Notes: generated by a model from the sequence alone, not told the origin. 64,000 nucleotides of DNA from Variovorax paradoxus (GCF_029919115.1 NZ_CP123990.1:2232001-2296000), one strand, 5' to 3'; counted from the first letter of the stretch, positions 1 to 8,083 are shown. Translations and numbers: made by a program.

Positions 1-1557
1 GCCTTTGCCATAGCGGCGTCTGTCGCGTTTTTGGTGCTGATCGTCTGGCCGTCGATCGACTACGCGCATGAAGAGTCGTTCATCGTCACGCCCGCGCTGG
101 AGATCAGCAACGCGTGGCGCGCCGCGGCCATTCCGGCGGGCATCGGCATCATGGTGGTCATGGCGCTGCTGCGCCTGCTGCGCGTGTGCACCGGCCGGCA
201 GATCGCCGTCGCGGTGCTCGGCATGGCTGCGCTGGTGGGCGCCTTCTGGCTGGCGGCGCCGCTCTTTGCAACGCTCGGCAAGTTCAACCTGGTGATCTTC
301 TTCGTGGTGGTGGTGGCGGCCACGGTGCTCTCGGGCGTGCCCATTGCTTTTTCATTCGCGCTGGCCACTTTCGGCTACCTGGCGCTCACCACGCGCACGC
401 CGCTGCTGGTGATGGTGGGGCGGCTCGACGAAGGCATGTCGCACCTCATCCTGCTGGCGGTGCCGCTCTTCATCTTCCTGGGCGCGCTCATCGAGATGAC
501 GGGCATGGCGCGCGCCATGATCCAGTTTCTTGCGAGCCTGCTGGGGCACGTGCGCGGCGGCCTCTCTTATGTGCTGATCGGCGCGATGTACCTGGTGTCG
601 GGCATTTCGGGCTCCAAGATTGCCGACATGGCCGCCATTGCGCCCGTGCTCTTCCCTGAAATGGTGAAGCGCGGCGCAAAGCCTGGCGACCTGGTGGCGC
701 TGCTCTCTGCCACCGGCGCGCAGACCGAGACCATTCCGCCGTCGATCGTGCTCATCACCATCGGCTCGGTCACCGGCATTTCCATTGCGGCGCTGTTCAC
801 CGGCGGGCTGCTGCCGGCCGTGGTGCTGGGTGCCGCGCTGTGCGTGGTGGTGTGGTGGCGCTACCGGCGCGAAGACCTGGGCGGCGTGCAGCGCCACAGC
901 AAGCGCGAAATCGGAAAGCTGCTGCTGGTCGCCCTGCCCGCGGTGCTGCTGCCCTTCGTGATTCGCGCCGCGGTGGTCGAAGGCGTGGCAACGGCTACCG
1001 AGGTGTCGACCATCGGCATCGTCTACTCGGCGCTCGTCGGGCTCTTTGTGTATCGGCAGTTCGACTGGAAGCGGCTCAAGCCGATGCTGATCGACACCGC
1101 ATCGCTCTCGGGCGCGATCATCTTCATTGTGGGCTGTGCCACGGCGATGGCCTGGGGCCTTACGCAGTCGGGCTTCTCGCAAGACCTGGCTCGCATCATG
1201 GGCGCGCTGCCGGGTGGTGCCTACGGCTTCCTTGCCGTGTCGATCGTCGCCTTCATCGTGCTGGGCAGCGTGCTCGAGGGCATTCCGGCCATCGTGCTGT
1301 TCGGGCCGCTGCTCTTTCCCATTGCCAAGGCCGCGGGCGTGCATGAGGTGCACTACGCCATGGTCGTCATTTTTGCGATGGGCATCGGCCTCTTCGCACC
1401 GCCCTTCGGCGTGGGCTACTACGGCGCATGCGCGGTGAGCAAGGTCAACCCCGACGAAGGCATCAGGCACATCTGGGGCTACATCGCCGCCATGCTGGTG
1501 GGCCTGGTGATCGTGGCCGCGTTCCCGTGGTTCTCGACCGGTTTTCTCAAGTTCTGA
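1..1557 (+). CDS. TRAP transporter fused small/large permease (DctQM), 5' truncated
   Basis: The reading frame is open from base 1, so the gene starts before the window. The first 70 or so residues, with a short hydrophobic stretch and the motif SNAWRAAAIPAGI, look like the C-terminus of a DctQ small permease. The remaining 430 residues are a DctM large permease with about a dozen membrane segments and the family motifs GVPIAFSFA and ETIPPSI. The two parts being in one chain is a known DctQM arrangement. The protein would form the membrane channel of a sodium-driven uptake system for an organic acid, with a periplasmic binding protein presumably encoded upstream outside the window. It leads into a VOC, RuBisCO-like and kinase operon, so it probably imports that pathway's acid-sugar substrate. 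The substrate itself is inference. Confidence 0.88.
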   Translation, partial: AFAIAASVAFLVLIVWPSIDYAHEESFIVTPALEISNAWRAAAIPAGIGIMVVMALLRLLRVCTGRQIAVAVLGMAALVGAFWLAAPLFATLGKFNLVIFFVVVVAATVLSGVPIAFSFALATFGYLALTTRTPLLVMVGRLDEGMSHLILLAVPLFIFLGALIEMTGMARAMIQFLASLLGHVRGGLSYVLIGAMYLVSGISGSKIADMAAIAPVLFPEMVKRGAKPGDLVALLSATGAQTETIPPSIVLITIGSVTGISIAALFTGGLLPAVVLGAALCVVVWWRYRREDLGGVQRHSKREIGKLLLVALPAVLLPFVIRAAVVEGVATATEVSTIGIVYSALVGLFVYRQFDWKRLKPMLIDTASLSGAIIFIVGCATAMAWGLTQSGFSQDLARIMGALPGGAYGFLAVSIVAFIVLGSVLEGIPAIVLFGPLLFPIAKAAGVHEVHYAMVVIFAMGIGLFAPPFGVGYYGACAVSKVNPDEGIRHIWGYIAAMLVGLVIVAAFPWFSTGFLKF

Positions 1558-1596
1558 CACCACAACAACACACTCACATCAACGGAGCCAACCGCA

Positions 1597-2136
1597 ATGA
1601 GTCGATTCCTCGGCGAGATTCGCCAGCTGGGCTATGTCGTGCACGACATCGAGGCCGCCATGGACTACTGGAGCACCAAGCTCGGCGTGGGCCCCTGGTT
1701 CTACAACCCCAAGGTGCCCATCAAGAACTACCGCTACAACGGCGAGGCGCATGAGCCGCACAACTCGGTGGCGCTGGCCAACTCGGGCTACGTGCAGGTA
1801 GAGCTCATCCAGACGCGCAACAACGTGCCTTCGATGTACCGCGACTTCCTGCAGGCCGGCCGCACCGGGCTGCAGCACGTGGCCTACTGGACGGCCGACT
1901 ACGACGCCGACCTGGCACGCCTTACCGCGCAGGGCTTCAAGCCGGTAATGAGCGGCGAAGTGGGCGAGCGCGGCCGCTTCATCTACTTCGACACCGAATA
2001 CCACCCGGGCACGGTGATCGAACTGTCCGAGGTGGCGGGGCCCAAGGGCAAGATGTTCGACCTGATCCGAAGCGCCTCCGAAGGCTGGGACGGCAGCGAG
2101 CCGGTGCGGCCCTTTCCGGACCTGAGCAAGCTGTGA
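1597..2136 (+). CDS. VOC (glyoxalase-fold) family protein
   Basis: This 179-residue protein has two beta-alpha-beta-beta-beta modules of the vicinal oxygen chelate fold. The four usual metal ligands can be placed: H16 (VVHD), E69 (VELIQ), H94 (LQHVAYW) and E142 (VIELSE), as in glyoxalase I and methylmalonyl-CoA epimerase. It should therefore be an active metalloenzyme acting on a substrate with vicinal oxygens, such as an epimerase, isomerase or lyase. An ATG with GGAG seven to ten bases upstream supports the start. Its stop overlaps the GTG of the RuBisCO-like gene by four bases, so the two are translationally coupled and probably act in one pathway. The exact reaction is not known; an isomerase of an oxo-acid sugar would fit. 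Confidence 0.85.
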   Translation: MSRFLGEIRQLGYVVHDIEAAMDYWSTKLGVGPWFYNPKVPIKNYRYNGEAHEPHNSVALANSGYVQVELIQTRNNVPSMYRDFLQAGRTGLQHVAYWTADYDADLARLTAQGFKPVMSGEVGERGRFIYFDTEYHPGTVIELSEVAGPKGKMFDLIRSASEGWDGSEPVRPFPDLSKL

Positions 2137-3416
2137 GCACGGCGATGGCGCCAGTTGAACGCATCCACGCGCGCTACCTCATCGAAACGCCGCTGGACCC
2201 GGCCGCCGTGGCCGAGGTGATGGCGGGCGAGCAATCGTGCGGCACCTTCACGCGGGTGGAGGGCGAGACGGATGCGCTGCGCGAGCGGGCCCGCGCCACC
2301 GTCGAGGCAATTGCCGAAGTTGCCCCGGCCGAAGCGCCGAGCTTGCCGAACGCGCTGCTGGAGCGCAAGGGCGCGCGCGGGCCGTGGCGGCGCGCGCACA
2401 TCGACATTTCGTTTCCGGCGGCGAACATCGGCGCCAACCTGCCGACGCTCGCGGCCACCGTCTCGGGCAACCTGTACGACCTGGGCGAAGTCACCGGCCT
2501 CAGGCTCGAATCGCTTCGCGTGCCGGCGGCCTACCGCGCGCAGTTCGAAATGCCGCGCGCCGGCATCGCGGGCACCCGGCGCGCCACCGGCGTGGCAAGC
2601 GGTGCGCTGGTCGGTACCATCATCAAGCCGAACGTGGGGCTTTCTGCAGCCGAGACGGCTGAGCTGGTGGCACGGCTGTGCGCCGCGGGCGTCGACTTCA
2701 TCAAGGACGACGAGGTGTGCGCCGACCCCGCGCATGCGCCGCTCGCGGAGCGCGTGCCCGCGGTAATGGCCGTGGTGCGCGCACACCAGGAGCGCACCGG
2801 CAAGCACGTGATGGTGGCCTTCAACATCACCGACGAAACCGATGCCATGAAGCGGCATGCCGACCTGGTCGAGCGCGAAGGCGGCTCATGCGTGATGGCC
2901 AGCCTCAACTGGTGCGGGCACTCGGGCATACAGAGCTTGCGGCGCCACACCGGCCTGGCGCTGCACGGCCACCGCAACGGATACGGCGCGCTGTCGCGGC
3001 ATCCTTTGCTCGGCATCTCGTTCCAGGCGTATCAAACGCTCTGGCGGCTCGCGGGCGTCGACCACATGCACGTGCACGGCTTGCAAGGCAAGTTTTCGCA
3101 GGCCGACAGCGAAGTGATCGAATCGGCACGCGACTGCTTCACGCCGTTGACCGATGCCGCGGACGACCGCGTGATGCCGGCGTTCTCGTCGGGCCAATGG
3201 GCCGGCACTGTGCCAGCCACCTGGGCGGCCATCGGCAGCGACGACCTGCTCTTCATGGCCGGCGGCGGCATTCTTGCGCATCCGGACGGTGCCGCGGCAG
3301 GTGTGGCCAGCATCCGGCAGGCATGGTCGGCCGTTCGCAACGGTATTGCGCTGGAAGACGCGGCCCGCGGCGCTCCCGAGCTTGCACATGCCCTCGCCTT
3401 CTTCGGCAAGCCGTGA
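2133..3416 (+). CDS. RuBisCO-like protein (form IV large-subunit family)
   Basis: The 427-residue protein aligns by motif with RuBisCO large subunit. In spinach numbering, E60 and T65 are kept (E33, T38) but W66 is F39. GTIIKPN keeps T173 and K175 but has Asn167 in place of K177. The carbamylation motif KDDE (K191, D193, E194) is intact, as are H294-R295 (H280, R281), H327 (H313), K334 (K320), S379 (S352) and the phosphate-loop glycines 377-379. A substituted RuBisCO active site indicates a form IV enzyme that enolises a phosphorylated sugar acid without fixing CO2. The adjacent DUF1537 kinase recalls the D-apionate pathways, where such proteins (OiaX/OiaT) act on 3-oxo-isoapionate 4-phosphate. 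That assignment is inference. The GTG start overlaps the previous stop; an ATG at 2145 is an alternative. Confidence 0.9.
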   Translation: MSTAMAPVERIHARYLIETPLDPAAVAEVMAGEQSCGTFTRVEGETDALRERARATVEAIAEVAPAEAPSLPNALLERKGARGPWRRAHIDISFPAANIGANLPTLAATVSGNLYDLGEVTGLRLESLRVPAAYRAQFEMPRAGIAGTRRATGVASGALVGTIIKPNVGLSAAETAELVARLCAAGVDFIKDDEVCADPAHAPLAERVPAVMAVVRAHQERTGKHVMVAFNITDETDAMKRHADLVEREGGSCVMASLNWCGHSGIQSLRRHTGLALHGHRNGYGALSRHPLLGISFQAYQTLWRLAGVDHMHVHGLQGKFSQADSEVIESARDCFTPLTDAADDRVMPAFSSGQWAGTVPATWAAIGSDDLLFMAGGGILAHPDGAAAGVASIRQAWSAVRNGIALEDAARGAPELAHALAFFGKP

Positions 3417-4756
3417 CGCCGGCAACGCCCGCTCCAGCCGTCGTCTATTACGGCGATGACTTCACCGGCGCAACCGACACGCTCGGCACCGCGGCGCGAG
3501 CGGGCCTGCGTGCGCTTCTGTTCCTGAAGACGCCCGATGCCGCCCGGCTCGCCCGCACCGGGCCGCTCGACGTGCTGGGCATTGCCGGCGCTGCGCGGGC
3601 CATGGCGCCGGAGGCGATGCAGGCCGAGCTGGCCCCGGTGGCGGCACTGTTCCGCTCGCTCGGCGCCCGCGTGCTGCACTACAAGACCTGTTCGACATTC
3701 GACAGCGCGCCGCACATCGGCTCCATCGGCGCAGCCGTTGGCGCGCTGCGCACCGCCGTAGAGCAACCGTGGGCCGCGATCGTCGGCGGCCAGCCCAACC
3801 TTGGGCGGTACTGCCTTTTTGGCAACCTGTTTGCCGCAGCCGGTGCGGGCGGCGAGGTGTTCCGTATCGACCGGCATCCGACGATGAGCCGTCACCCGGT
3901 GACGCCGATGCACGAGGCGGACCTGCGGATTCACCTGGCCAGGCAGGGCTTGGCCGAGGTGCGCTCCATTCCGTTCACGGCCGCCTTGCAGGGAACGGAT
4001 GCGCTCGGCAATGCGCTGCAGCGCGCATTGCAGGCGCCCTTTTCCGAAGCCGGCACCGGCGCCGTGCTGTTCGACGTGGCCGACGCACCGCAACTGGCAA
4101 ACATTGGCCAAGTGCTGTGGGCACAGGCAAGCCGTGCCACGCTGCTTGCCGTAGGGCCGAGCAGCGTGGTAGACGCACTGGCCGCCGCCCTTGGACCGCG
4201 CCATGCCAACGCGCAGGCCGGCCCGCCCCGCGTGGCACCCGCGCAAGGCCCGGTGCTGGTGCTTGCCGGAAGCCTCTCGCCCGTGACCGCACGACAAGTG
4301 GCGGAGGCACGCTCGTTCGAGACGGTGTGGCTCGACGCACCTCTGCTCGCACAGCGGGACGCGGCCACGCTCGAACGCCACGCCCAAGACATTGCGCGCG
4401 GCCTCGCAGGCGGCCGCAACGTGCTGGCCTGCACCCGCCCCTCTGAACAGCAGTTGCAGCCCGCCACCGAACTGGATGCGCAGGCGCTCGCACGCGCGGG
4501 CGGCGACTTGCTGGCCAAGGTGCTCGCGATGGCGCCGCTGCAGCGCGTGGGCATTGCCGGCGGCGACACGTCGAGCCACGGCATGCAAGCGCTCGATGCA
4601 TGGGGGCTTTCGTATGTGGCGGACATGGGCGCCGGCGCATCGCTGTGCCGCGTGCACAGCGACGATGCCGCACTCGACGGCATGGAGATCATGCTGAAGG
4701 GCGGCCAGATGGGCTCGAACGACGTGTTCGAGCGCCTGGTGCACGGCATCGCCTGA
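3413..4756 (+). CDS. four-carbon acid sugar kinase family protein (DUF1537)
   Basis: The 447-residue protein starts at a GTG inside the stop of the RuBisCO-like gene (GTGA overlap). The N-terminal domain begins with the signature YGDDFTGATD, which binds the acid-sugar substrate. The C-terminal nucleotide-binding domain has AGSLSPVT, GGDTSSH and the closing motif KGGQMG. Family members phosphorylate four-carbon acids (threonate, erythronate, 2-oxo-tetronate) or the branched 3-oxo-isoapionate. Directly before it lies a RuBisCO-like protein, which in apionate degradation uses the phosphorylated product of such a kinase. An oxo-isoapionate kinase role (OiaK) is thus plausible but unproven. Length and motifs are normal. 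It is the last gene of the operon. Confidence 0.9.
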   Translation: MTPATPAPAVVYYGDDFTGATDTLGTAARAGLRALLFLKTPDAARLARTGPLDVLGIAGAARAMAPEAMQAELAPVAALFRSLGARVLHYKTCSTFDSAPHIGSIGAAVGALRTAVEQPWAAIVGGQPNLGRYCLFGNLFAAAGAGGEVFRIDRHPTMSRHPVTPMHEADLRIHLARQGLAEVRSIPFTAALQGTDALGNALQRALQAPFSEAGTGAVLFDVADAPQLANIGQVLWAQASRATLLAVGPSSVVDALAAALGPRHANAQAGPPRVAPAQGPVLVLAGSLSPVTARQVAEARSFETVWLDAPLLAQRDAATLERHAQDIARGLAGGRNVLACTRPSEQQLQPATELDAQALARAGGDLLAKVLAMAPLQRVGIAGGDTSSHGMQALDAWGLSYVADMGAGASLCRVHSDDAALDGMEIMLKGGQMGSNDVFERLVHGIA

Positions 4757-4868
4757 GGCACTGCGGCACTGCTCCGCCGCACCAGTTGCGAGCGCGGGCT
4801 CCGTTCGAGTGCCCTCTTCGGCCGCCGCACGAGGCGCCTTTCACAGCAAGACTGCGATCGCGCCGCGC

Positions 4869-4884
4869 AGGCACGGTCTTTGCA
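4869..4884 (+). promoter_or_regulatory. sigma-54 (-24/-12) promoter for nirB
   Basis: The sequence GGCACGGTCTTTGCA matches the sigma-54 consensus TGGCACG-N4-TTGCA at all conserved positions except the first T. GG (4870-4871) and GC (4882-4883) are separated by exactly ten bases. Transcription would start near 4895, just before the first leader hairpin. Nitrite assimilation is commonly under NtrC and sigma-54 control, which agrees with the gene downstream. Confidence 0.78.
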
Positions 4885-4898
4885 TGACCCACAACTCA

Positions 4899-4967
4899 CG
4901 GTGTAACGAAGCACCGCTTTGGTGAGGTTTTCGCGGTCTTGCGAATGCCCCGGCGCAATGGAGCGCC
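4899..4967 (+). promoter_or_regulatory. putative ANTAR (NasT-type) two-hairpin leader RNA
   Basis: Two stem-loops have six-base loops with A at position 1 and G at position 4, the published signature of RNAs bound by ANTAR antiterminators. The first (4899-4916) has stem CGGTGT/GCACCG and loop AACGAA. The second (4952-4967) has stem GGCGC/GCGCC and loop AATGGA. A third, TTCGC/GCGAA with loop GGTCTT, sits between them, and GCCCGC/GCGGGC (4979-4995) follows. No U-tract follows the last stem, so how termination would occur is unclear. NasT-controlled leaders of this kind precede nitrate and nitrite assimilation genes in other Proteobacteria. The 35-base linker is longer than in many examples. Confidence 0.6.
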
Positions 4968-4978
4968 AGCACCTCCAG

Positions 4979-4995
4979 CCCGCACGCAGCGGGCC
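4979..4995 (+). terminator. GC-rich hairpin in the nirB leader, possible attenuator
   Basis: GCCCGC and GCGGGC form a six-pair stem around a five-base loop, 12 bases after the second ANTAR-type hairpin. It could be the terminator arm that the leader controls, but it is followed by CCCTTCCCCCC rather than a T-run, so it is not a standard intrinsic terminator. Confidence 0.3.
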
Positions 4996-5072
4996 CCTTC
5001 CCCCCAACCCCGTCCGTCGATGCAGCCCCGCCTGGCAGCGTCGCGGCATTGCATTTTGAAAGGCCCCACCCC

Positions 5073-6802
5073 ATGCACAAACTCAAGCTCGTGATGGTCG
5101 GCAACGGCATGGCCGGCGTGCGCACCCTGGAAGAGCTCCTGAAGCTCGCCCCGGACATGTACGACATCACCGTCTTCGGTGCCGAGCCGCACCCCAACTA
5201 CAACCGCATCCTCTTGTCCCCCGTGCTGGCCGGCGAGCAGACCGTGGACGAGATCGTGCTCAACAGCTGGGAGTGGTACACCGACAACCACATCACCCTG
5301 CACGCGGGCAAGAAGGTGGTCGAAGTCGACCGCGTCAAGCGCATCGTGCGCGCCGTCGACTCGCAGGGCGCCGTCACCGAAGCCGCCTACGACCGCCTCC
5401 TGATGTGCACCGGCTCCAACCCCTTCATGCTGCCCGTGCCCGGCAAGGACCTGAAGGGCGTGATCGCCTACCGCGACATCGCCGACACCGACTACATGAT
5501 CGAGACCGCCCGCACCCACAAGCACGCGGTCGTCATCGGCGGGGGCCTCCTGGGCCTGGAGGCGGCCAACGGCCTCATGCTGCGCGGCATGAGCGTCACC
5601 GTGGTGCACGTCATGCCCTGGCTCATGGAGCGCCAGCTGGACGACGTGGCCGGCAAGCTGCTGCAGAAGTCCCTGGAAGACCGGGGCCTGGAGTTCCTCA
5701 TCGGCGCCCAGACCCAGGAGCTGGTGGGCGATGCCGAGGACGGCAAGGCCGGCCGCGTCCGTGCCATCCGCTTCAAGGACGGCACCGAAGTGGCCGCCGA
5801 CCTGGTCGTCATGGCTGTCGGCATCCGCCCCAACACCGAGCTGGCCGAGAAGATGCGCCTGCATTGCAACCGCGGCATCGTGGTCAACGACACCATGCAG
5901 ACCGTGACCGATGCGCGCATCTACTCGGTGGTGCAACCGCGGCATCGTGGTCAACGACACCATGCAGACCGTGACCGATGCGCGCATCTACTCGGTGGGC
6001 GAATGCGCCGCCCACCGCGGCATCGCCTACGGCCTGGTGGCGCCTCTCTTCGAGCAGGCCAAGGTCGCGGCCAACCACCTGGCCCAGTTCGGCATCGGGC
6101 GCTACCTGGGCTCGCTCACCTCCACCAAGCTCAAGGTCACGGGCATCGACCTGTTCTCGGCCGGCGAGTTCATGGGCGGCGAAGGCACCGAGGAGATCGT
6201 CATGAGCGACCCCTTCGGCGGGGTCTACAAGAAGCTGGTGATCAAGGACGACAAGCTGGTGGGCGCGTGCCTGTACGGCGACACGGTGGACGGCAGCTGG
6301 TACTTCAAGCTCCTGCGCGACGGGCGCAGCGTGCACGACATCCGCGACAAGCTGATGTTCGGCGAATCCAACATCGGCGACACCGGCCACGAGGGCCACA
6401 ACAAGGCCGCCAGCATGCCCGACGAGGCCGAGGTGTGCGGCTGCAACGGCGTGACCAAGGGCACCATCTGCAAGGCGATCAAGGACAAGGGCCTGTTCAC
6501 CCTGGACGAGGTCAAGAAGCACACCAAGGCCAGCGCAAGCTGCGGCTCGTGCACCGGCCTCGTGGAGCAGATCCTGATGTTCACCGCCGGCGGCGACTAT
6601 TCGGCCACGCCCAAGAAGAAGGCGGTGTGCGGCTGCACCGACGCTCCTGGAAGACGAGGCCGGCCGCAAGGCGCTGTGGGAGCGGCTGCAGTTCGCGCTG
6701 GACGGGGAGCCGGATCCCTGGTTCGAGTCCAGCCAGGCTTCTGTGGATGTGCGGCAGTTCACGCCGGTGGCCGTCGTGGACGATGTGGCCCAGGCAGCCT
6801 GA
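5073..6802 (+). pseudogene. nirB: assimilatory nitrite reductase large subunit, disrupted (frameshift plus internal deletion)
   Basis: NirB reduces nitrite to ammonia with NAD(P)H, using FAD, an Fe-S centre and siroheme. The start (MHKLKLVMVGNGMAG, with GAAAGG upstream) and the FAD and NAD domains (VGNGMAG; VVIGGGLLGLEAA) are normal. A perfect 67-bp tandem duplication at 5865-5998 shifts the frame after codon 287. Removing one copy rejoins IYSV to GECAAHRG and restores the frame. The BFD-like [2Fe-2S] domain (VCGCNG, CGSC) then reads on to AVCGCTDA near 6643. There the frame changes again and jumps straight to the extreme C-terminus (LLEDEAGRKALWERL to DDVAQAA, stop 6800-6802). About 550 residues' worth remain of a usual 810-850, so the siroheme/[4Fe-4S] catalytic half is gone. 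It cannot make a functional enzyme as written. Misassembly is the alternative. Confidence 0.88.
5865..5998 (+). repeat. 67-bp perfect tandem duplication inside nirB
   Basis: Unit 5865-5931 is repeated exactly at 5932-5998. The unit length is not a multiple of three, so the copy shifts the nirB frame. Deleting either copy restores a continuous, family-like protein. Confidence 0.95.
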
Positions 6803-6816
6803 AAGGAGCAACAACC

Positions 6817-7224
6817 ATGAACAACAACGAATGGAAAGTGATCTGCCGCGTCGAAGACATCCCGGTGCTGGGTGCACGCCGCGTGGCGCGCCCGGTAGGC
6901 GTGGATGTGGCGGTGTTCCGCAATGCCGAGGACCAGGTGTTCGCGCTGCTCGACCGTTGCCCGCACAAGGGCGGGCCTCTGAGCCAGGGCATCGTGTTCG
7001 GTACCAGCGTGGCCTGCCCGCTGCACAACTGGGCCATCGGCCTGAACGACGGCTGCGCCAGGTCGCCCGATGAAGGGTGCACCCCCAAGTTCGCGGTGAA
7101 GGTGGCCGAAGGCGTGGTGCATCTCGATTCGAACGAGCTCGCGACACATGCCGTGGAGCTCGAGCGCCCGGTCGCCGGGCCGGCCAACCGTGCCTGCCTC
7201 CAGGCCGAAGACACGGCTGCCTGA
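6817..7224 (+). CDS. nirD: nitrite reductase small subunit (Rieske-type)
   Basis: NirD is the small partner of NirB. The 135-residue protein has a Rieske fold with the full set of cluster ligands: C48-x-H50 (DRCPHKGG) and C67-x2-H70 (ACPLHNW). Many NirD proteins lack these ligands, so this one may carry a real [2Fe-2S] centre. The start ATG lies 14 bases after the nirB stop, with AAAGGAG upstream. The gene itself looks intact, but its partner nirB is broken in this window, so the subunit may be made without function. Confidence 0.92.
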   Translation: MNNNEWKVICRVEDIPVLGARRVARPVGVDVAVFRNAEDQVFALLDRCPHKGGPLSQGIVFGTSVACPLHNWAIGLNDGCARSPDEGCTPKFAVKVAEGVVHLDSNELATHAVELERPVAGPANRACLQAEDTAA

Positions 7225-7237
7225 CACAACGAACAAC

Positions 7238-8083
7238 ATGAGCCTCACTCTTACGCCCTCGTCGCGCAGCGACGACCGCAACCTACGCACGCCGCCCGTG
7301 GACGATCGCTCCATGCACGGCCGCTGCACGCTCGTCGGCGCCGGCCCCGGCGACCCCGAACTGCTCACGATCAAGGCGCTCAAGGCCATCCAGTCGGCCA
7401 CCGTGCTGCTCGTCGACGACCTGGTGAGCGACGAGATCGTTGCCATGGCGCAACCCGGTGCTCGCCTGATCCACGTCGGCAAGCGCGGCGGCTGCAAGAG
7501 CACCCCGCAGAGCTTCATCGAACGGCTGATGATCATGGCCGTGCGCGAAGGCGAGCATGTGGTGCGGCTCAAGGGCGGTGACCCTTTCATCTTCGGCCGC
7601 GGCGGCGAAGAGGTCGAGCACTTGGCGCAGGCCGGCATCCATGTGGAGGTGGTGAACGGCATCACCTCAGGCCTTGCCGGGCTGACATCGCTCGGCGTGC
7701 CGCTCACGCACCGCGACCATGCGCAGGGCGTCGTCTTTGTCACGGGGCATGCAAAGCCAGGTTCGCCGGGCACCGACTGGCACGCGCTGGCCGCAACGGC
7801 GCATGCCGCGCGCTTGACGCTGGTCATCTACATGGGCGTGTCGGGCGCAGGCCGCATTCAAGGCGAGTTGCTGAGCGGCCTTCCGGCCTCCACCCCCATC
7901 GTCGTGGTGCAGAACGCCAGCATGCCAACCCAGCGGCACGCCGTGGGAACACTCGGCACCCTGGAGCGCACGATTGCCGACAACGGCCTGTGCAGCCCTT
8001 CGATCATCGTGGTGGGCGACGTGCTGCAAGGACTGGCTGCCGCGGCGTCTTCCGCTCATGTTGCGCTGGAGAAGGCGGCCTGA
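7238..8083 (+). CDS. cobA: uroporphyrinogen-III C-methyltransferase
   Basis: This 281-residue enzyme adds two methyl groups from SAM to uroporphyrinogen III, giving precorrin-2 for siroheme, the cofactor of nitrite reductase. The tetrapyrrole methylase motifs are present: the SAM loop GAGPGDPELLT, and VRLKGGDPFIFGRGGEE. A 25-residue N-terminal tail precedes the domain; an alternative start is the ATG at 7313. It lies 13 bases after nirD. Its presence between nirD and the nitrite channel is the usual arrangement, so the operon is built to supply its own siroheme. No dehydrogenase or chelatase domain is fused, so those steps must come from another gene. Confidence 0.93.
   Translation: MSLTLTPSSRSDDRNLRTPPVDDRSMHGRCTLVGAGPGDPELLTIKALKAIQSATVLLVDDLVSDEIVAMAQPGARLIHVGKRGGCKSTPQSFIERLMIMAVREGEHVVRLKGGDPFIFGRGGEEVEHLAQAGIHVEVVNGITSGLAGLTSLGVPLTHRDHAQGVVFVTGHAKPGSPGTDWHALAATAHAARLTLVIYMGVSGAGRIQGELLSGLPASTPIVVVQNASMPTQRHAVGTLGTLERTIADNGLCSPSIIVVGDVLQGLAAAASSAHVALEKAA

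Larger units (their letters stand above)
4757..5072. other. intergenic leader region upstream of nirB
   Basis: These 316 bases hold no convincing gene. They contain a sigma-54 promoter near 4869-4884 and a string of hairpins between 4899 and 4995, described separately. The first 110 bases could carry NtrC enhancer sites, but no good TGCAC-GTGCA palindrome was found there. Confidence 0.7.

Noticed and set aside
2678..3412. 692-residue open frame extending upstream of the DUF1537 kinase
   Set aside because: Its first 245 residues overlap the RuBisCO-like gene in another frame and are Arg/Ala-rich. The kinase motif starts 12 codons after the GTG at 3413.
3032..4744. 570-residue minus-strand open frame opposite the kinase gene
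   Set aside because: It is antisense to two supported genes and shows no domain or motif.
4757..4868. NtrC binding sites upstream of the sigma-54 promoter
   Set aside because: Only scattered GCAC half-sites are present; no TGCAC-N5-GTGCA palindrome was found.
5865..5998. Programmed frameshifting in nirB
   Set aside because: A perfect 67-bp tandem duplication explains the shift; no slippery heptamer with a downstream structure is needed.
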